7,431 bases of DNA, from positions 1 through 7,431 of the forward strand of contig JAEZGP010000034.1 in assembly GCA_023437285.1 (NCBI GenBank), given 5' to 3'. Below are positions 5,635 to 7,431 of the stretch, one piece after another. A program made the translations under genes and the position numbers. Numbering within the stretch: position 1 is the first letter of the stretch; every line of letters starts with the position of its first letter. The DNA is from Actinomycetes bacterium (GTDB lineage Bacteria > Actinomycetota > Actinomycetes > Mycobacteriales > Micromonosporaceae). A model generated the notes under the pieces. The model was not told where the DNA came from. It did no database searches and worked only from the letters and a program-made list of their open reading frames with translations.

Positions 5635-6774
5635 TCACGCCGCCACCTTGTTCCACGTCATGATGTGGGCCTCCGCCGAGGTGTCCCAACTGAACTCCTT
5701 GGCCCGCGCCAATCCAGCCTCGGCCAGCGACGACCGCAGGTGGGCGTCGTCGAGCAGGCGGGTCAACGCGACGGCGATTTCGTCCGGTTCCGGACCCGTG
5801 TAGGCGACCGCGTCACCACCCACCTCGGGGACAGACAAGCGGGGGGTCGTCAGCACGGGGGCCCCGCAGGCCATCGCCTCCAGGATCGGCAGGCCGAACC
5901 CTTCCCCGTACGACGGGTAGGCCGCCACGAGGGCGCCGCCGAGGAACCCGGGCAGGTCCGCGAAGCGCAGGTAGCCAGGCCGGAGTACGCGCAGGTGCGA
6001 CGGCACCTCGGCGACCGCCTGATCGATCTCGTCGTCGTGGCCCTGCCCACCCGCGAGCACCAGCGCCGGCGGGTTCTCCCGCTCGGACACCGCCGTCACC
6101 CAGCCCCGGATCAGGTTCGGCACGTTCTTGCGGGGCTCCTTGGCGCCGAGGAACGCCACGTACTCCGTGTCGGCCAGGCCCAACCGGGCACACACCCGCG
6201 CCTTCTCCTCCGCGCTCGGCGCGTGGAACGCGGTCGGATCGACCCCGTGGTAGGCCACGTCGATGCGGGCGGGATCGGCGTCCAGCAGCCGGACCAGCTC
6301 GTCGCGGGTGGCCTTGCTCGGCACGATCACCCGCGCGGCCCGCCGCAGCGACGTCTTGATCGCCGAGCGGAAGAACGTGCGCTTGGACTTGTCGTAGTGC
6401 TCCGGCTCGGTGAAGAACGTCATGTCGTGCACCGTCACGGTCACCGGACACCCGGCCCGCAGCGGGCACGTGTAGAACGGCGCGTGCAGCACCTGGGCGC
6501 CCGTCTGCTGAGCCAGCAGCGGCAGCCCGGTCTGCTCCCACGCTAGGCGGGCGGGCCGGTGGGTCACGGCGGCAGGCGCCCCGACCACCTCGCCGTGCTC
6601 GACCATCCGGTTGTACCGCTCCACGTCCGCCCGCTGGCTCACCACCACCAGGTCGACGTCGTCGCGCCGGCCCAGCGCGCCGAGCAGCCCGTCGACATAC
6701 CGGCCCACGCCGCCGCGATCGGCCGGCACACTCGTGGCGTCGACGAGTACGCGTGGCTTTCGTACGGCAGTCAC
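5635..6774 (-). CDS. GT4-family glycosyltransferase (probable mannosyltransferase)
   Basis: A 379-residue retaining glycosyltransferase with the GT-B two-domain fold. The N-terminal acceptor domain has VLVDATS followed by the Gly loop GGVGRYVDGLLGAL (21-34) and VHDMTFF (His116-Asp117). The hinge region shows VAYHGVDPTAF. The donor-binding domain has FLGAKEPRKN, VLAGG and the EX7E motif EGFGLPILE (Glu291-Glu299), followed by AMACGAPVLTT and the SVPEVGG loop. No signal peptide or membrane segment is visible, so it is cytoplasmic or peripheral. Donor and acceptor cannot be read from sequence; GDP-mannose is inferred from the adjacent manC. The frame is open to an ATG at 6816, but GTG at 6774 is preferred because GGGGAG (6781-6786) lies 6 nt upstream and the extra 14 residues look unlike the family. 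It occupies the position of wbbL in mycobacteria but is GT4 rather than the GT2 enzyme there. Confidence 0.9.
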   Translation of the reverse strand: MTAVRKPRVLVDATSVPADRGGVGRYVDGLLGALGRRDDVDLVVVSQRADVERYNRMVEHGEVVGAPAAVTHRPARLAWEQTGLPLLAQQTGAQVLHAPFYTCPLRAGCPVTVTVHDMTFFTEPEHYDKSKRTFFRSAIKTSLRRAARVIVPSKATRDELVRLLDADPARIDVAYHGVDPTAFHAPSAEEKARVCARLGLADTEYVAFLGAKEPRKNVPNLIRGWVTAVSERENPPALVLAGGQGHDDEIDQAVAEVPSHLRVLRPGYLRFADLPGFLGGALVAAYPSYGEGFGLPILEAMACGAPVLTTPRLSVPEVGGDAVAYTGPEPDEIAVALTRLLDDAHLRSSLAEAGLARAKEFSWDTSAEAHIMTWNKVAA

Positions 6775-6828
6775 AGGGCTCTCCCCGGTCTCGAAACGGA
6801 CAGGTGCACCAACCAACGGGCAAGCCTA
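6775..6828 (-). promoter_or_regulatory. RBS and candidate -10 of the glycosyltransferase gene
   Basis: GGGGAG (minus strand, 6781-6786) is a good Shine-Dalgarno 6 nt before the GTG at 6774 and decides the start. Further upstream TAGGCT (6823-6828) fits TANNNT and would give a leader of about 40 nt. No convincing -35 hexamer is seen at 17-18 nt. Confidence 0.4.
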
Positions 6829-6940
6829 CGCCCGATCCATGACCGTGGGATGCCCGCGACGCGGCATGCCGACACATCGAACACCGACGGGTTGACGACC
6901 GCACTGCGCGTGCGCCGCCCGTGGCCCCACCGCACCCCGG

Positions 6941-6955
6941 TAACGTCGCTGGATT
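6941..6955 (+). promoter_or_regulatory. Candidate -10 of the TIGR03089-type gene
   Basis: TAACGT (6941-6946) matches TANNNT and ends 9 nt before the GTG at 6956, leaving a leader of only about 2-3 nt. No Shine-Dalgarno and no clear -35 are visible. The 181-bp region 6775-6955 is the divergent promoter space between this gene and the glycosyltransferase. Confidence 0.35.
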
Positions 6956-7431
6956 GTGACCACCGAACGAACTGCGCCAGCTCCACGCACCGTGCCGGCC
7001 GCCCTCGCCGCCGCCGTGGCCGCCGACCCGACGCGTCCATTGATAACCTTCTACGACGACGCCACCGGCGAACGCGCGGAACTTTCGGGAGCCACGCTCA
7101 CCAACTGGATCGCCAAGACGGCCAACCTCCTCGTCGACGGCTGCGGCCTGTCCGCCGGCGATGTCGCCGCCGTGCGCCTACCGGCGCACTGGCAGACCGC
7201 GGCGGTGCTGCTGGGTGCCTGGACCGCCGGCCTCGCGGTAGATCTCGGGAGTACAGATCTTGGGAGTACGCCCGATAGCTCCCCGCACGTCGCCTTCGTC
7301 TCGGCTGACCGCGTCGACGAGGCGCCCTCGTCGGCGGCGGACGTGTTCGCCCTAGGCCTGGCCCCCATGGCCCAGCCGATGCGGCCCGGCCCGCCCCCCG
7401 GCACGCTCGACTACGTCGCCGAGGTCCGCGC
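6956..7431 (+). CDS. TIGR03089 family protein (partial, N-terminal part)
   Basis: The frame runs from GTG 6956 to the window end: 158 complete codons and no stop. The sequence shows LITFYDDATGERAELSGATL (29-48), TNWIAKTANLL (49-59) and VRLPAHWQTAAVLLGAWTAG, which I recognise as the actinobacterial TIGR03089 family. These proteins of about 230-260 residues resemble the N-terminal part of AMP-forming acyl-CoA synthetases but are too short to hold the complete catalytic machinery; their function is unknown to me. About 60% of the expected length is present. In mycobacteria, as I recall, a member lies near manB, wbbL and an LCP gene, so its position here is conserved apart from missing intermediates. 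Residues 96-105 contain an exact duplication of DLGST. Codons there (AGT, ACA, CTT, GTA) are unusually poor in G/C for this window. Start: GTG directly after a -10-like box; no better upstream start is seen. Confidence 0.88.
   Translation, partial: MTTERTAPAPRTVPAALAAAVAADPTRPLITFYDDATGERAELSGATLTNWIAKTANLLVDGCGLSAGDVAAVRLPAHWQTAAVLLGAWTAGLAVDLGSTDLGSTPDSSPHVAFVSADRVDEAPSSAADVFALGLAPMAQPMRPGPPPGTLDYVAEVR
7240..7269. repeat. 15-bp tandem duplication in the TIGR03089-type gene
   Basis: Two adjacent 15-bp copies, AGATCTCGGGAGTAC (7240-7254) and AGATCTTGGGAGTAC (7255-7269), differ at one base. They encode two in-frame copies of Asp-Leu-Gly-Ser-Thr. Near-identity at third positions points to a recent duplication. 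Confidence 0.9.

Noticed and set aside
6850..6870. Inverted repeat ATGCC/GGCAT and palindrome GGCATGCC in the divergent region 6775-6955
   Set aside because: Short arms in a GC-rich region and not aligned with either predicted promoter; too weak to call an operator.
6892..6897. TTGACG resembling a -35 box upstream of the TIGR03089-type gene
   Set aside because: No -10-like hexamer at 16-19 nt; the TAACGT box is 43 nt away.

Overview
This is a very GC-rich chromosomal window with strong G/C bias at third codon positions, many GTG starts and several promoters abutting start codons. These traits, together with the bacterial F420 genes cofD/fbiA and cofE/fbiB and a TIGR03089-type protein, point to a high-GC actinomycete. 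The Micromonosporaceae (Actinoplanes/Dactylosporangium-like) are my best guess, but the family is an inference. There are no RNA genes, CRISPR arrays, insertion sequences or phage genes that I can support.

Layout, left to right. (1) 1-861, minus: the N-terminal part of a four-helix membrane protein with a long Pro/Gln/Tyr/Ala-rich tail that runs off the left edge. (2) 862-973: a 112-bp divergent promoter region in which both start codons lie 6 nt from a -10-like hexamer. (3) 974-3059, plus: a two-gene F420 operon, cofD/fbiA then cofE/fbiB, overlapping by 8 bp. The FbiB has the full gamma-glutamyl ligase domain, but its C-terminal part is too short for the usual FMN nitroreductase domain. (4) 3022-4158, minus: a DUF5937-type ArsR/winged-helix regulator, convergent with fbiB and overlapping its 3' end by 38 bp. 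It carries a seven-unit 15-bp tandem repeat in a linker. (5) 4159-4472: a 314-bp gap with the regulator's promoter and palindrome, plus a degenerate tandem-repeat array that starts inside the manC stop codon and contains GC hairpins. (6) 4473-6774, minus: a GT4-family glycosyltransferase followed by manC (GDP-mannose pyrophosphorylase), with what looks like a separate promoter for manC in the 40-bp gap. (7) 6956-7431, plus: the start of a TIGR03089 family gene carrying an in-frame 15-bp duplication.

How the genes fit together: cofD and fbiB make and glutamylate the F420 core. manC makes GDP-mannose, a natural donor for the neighbouring GT4 enzyme in cell-envelope glycan or glycolipid synthesis. 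From memory, Mycobacterium tuberculosis has fbiA-fbiB, manB, wbbL, rmlD, an LCP gene and a TIGR03089-type gene in the same neighbourhood. This window therefore looks like a rearranged version of a conserved actinobacterial block, with the ArsR regulator as the accessory piece. I do not see an unknown multi-gene system. The more interesting signals are the shortened FbiB, the repeats, the leaderless-promoter pattern and a synonymous-codon preference that creates GTAC.
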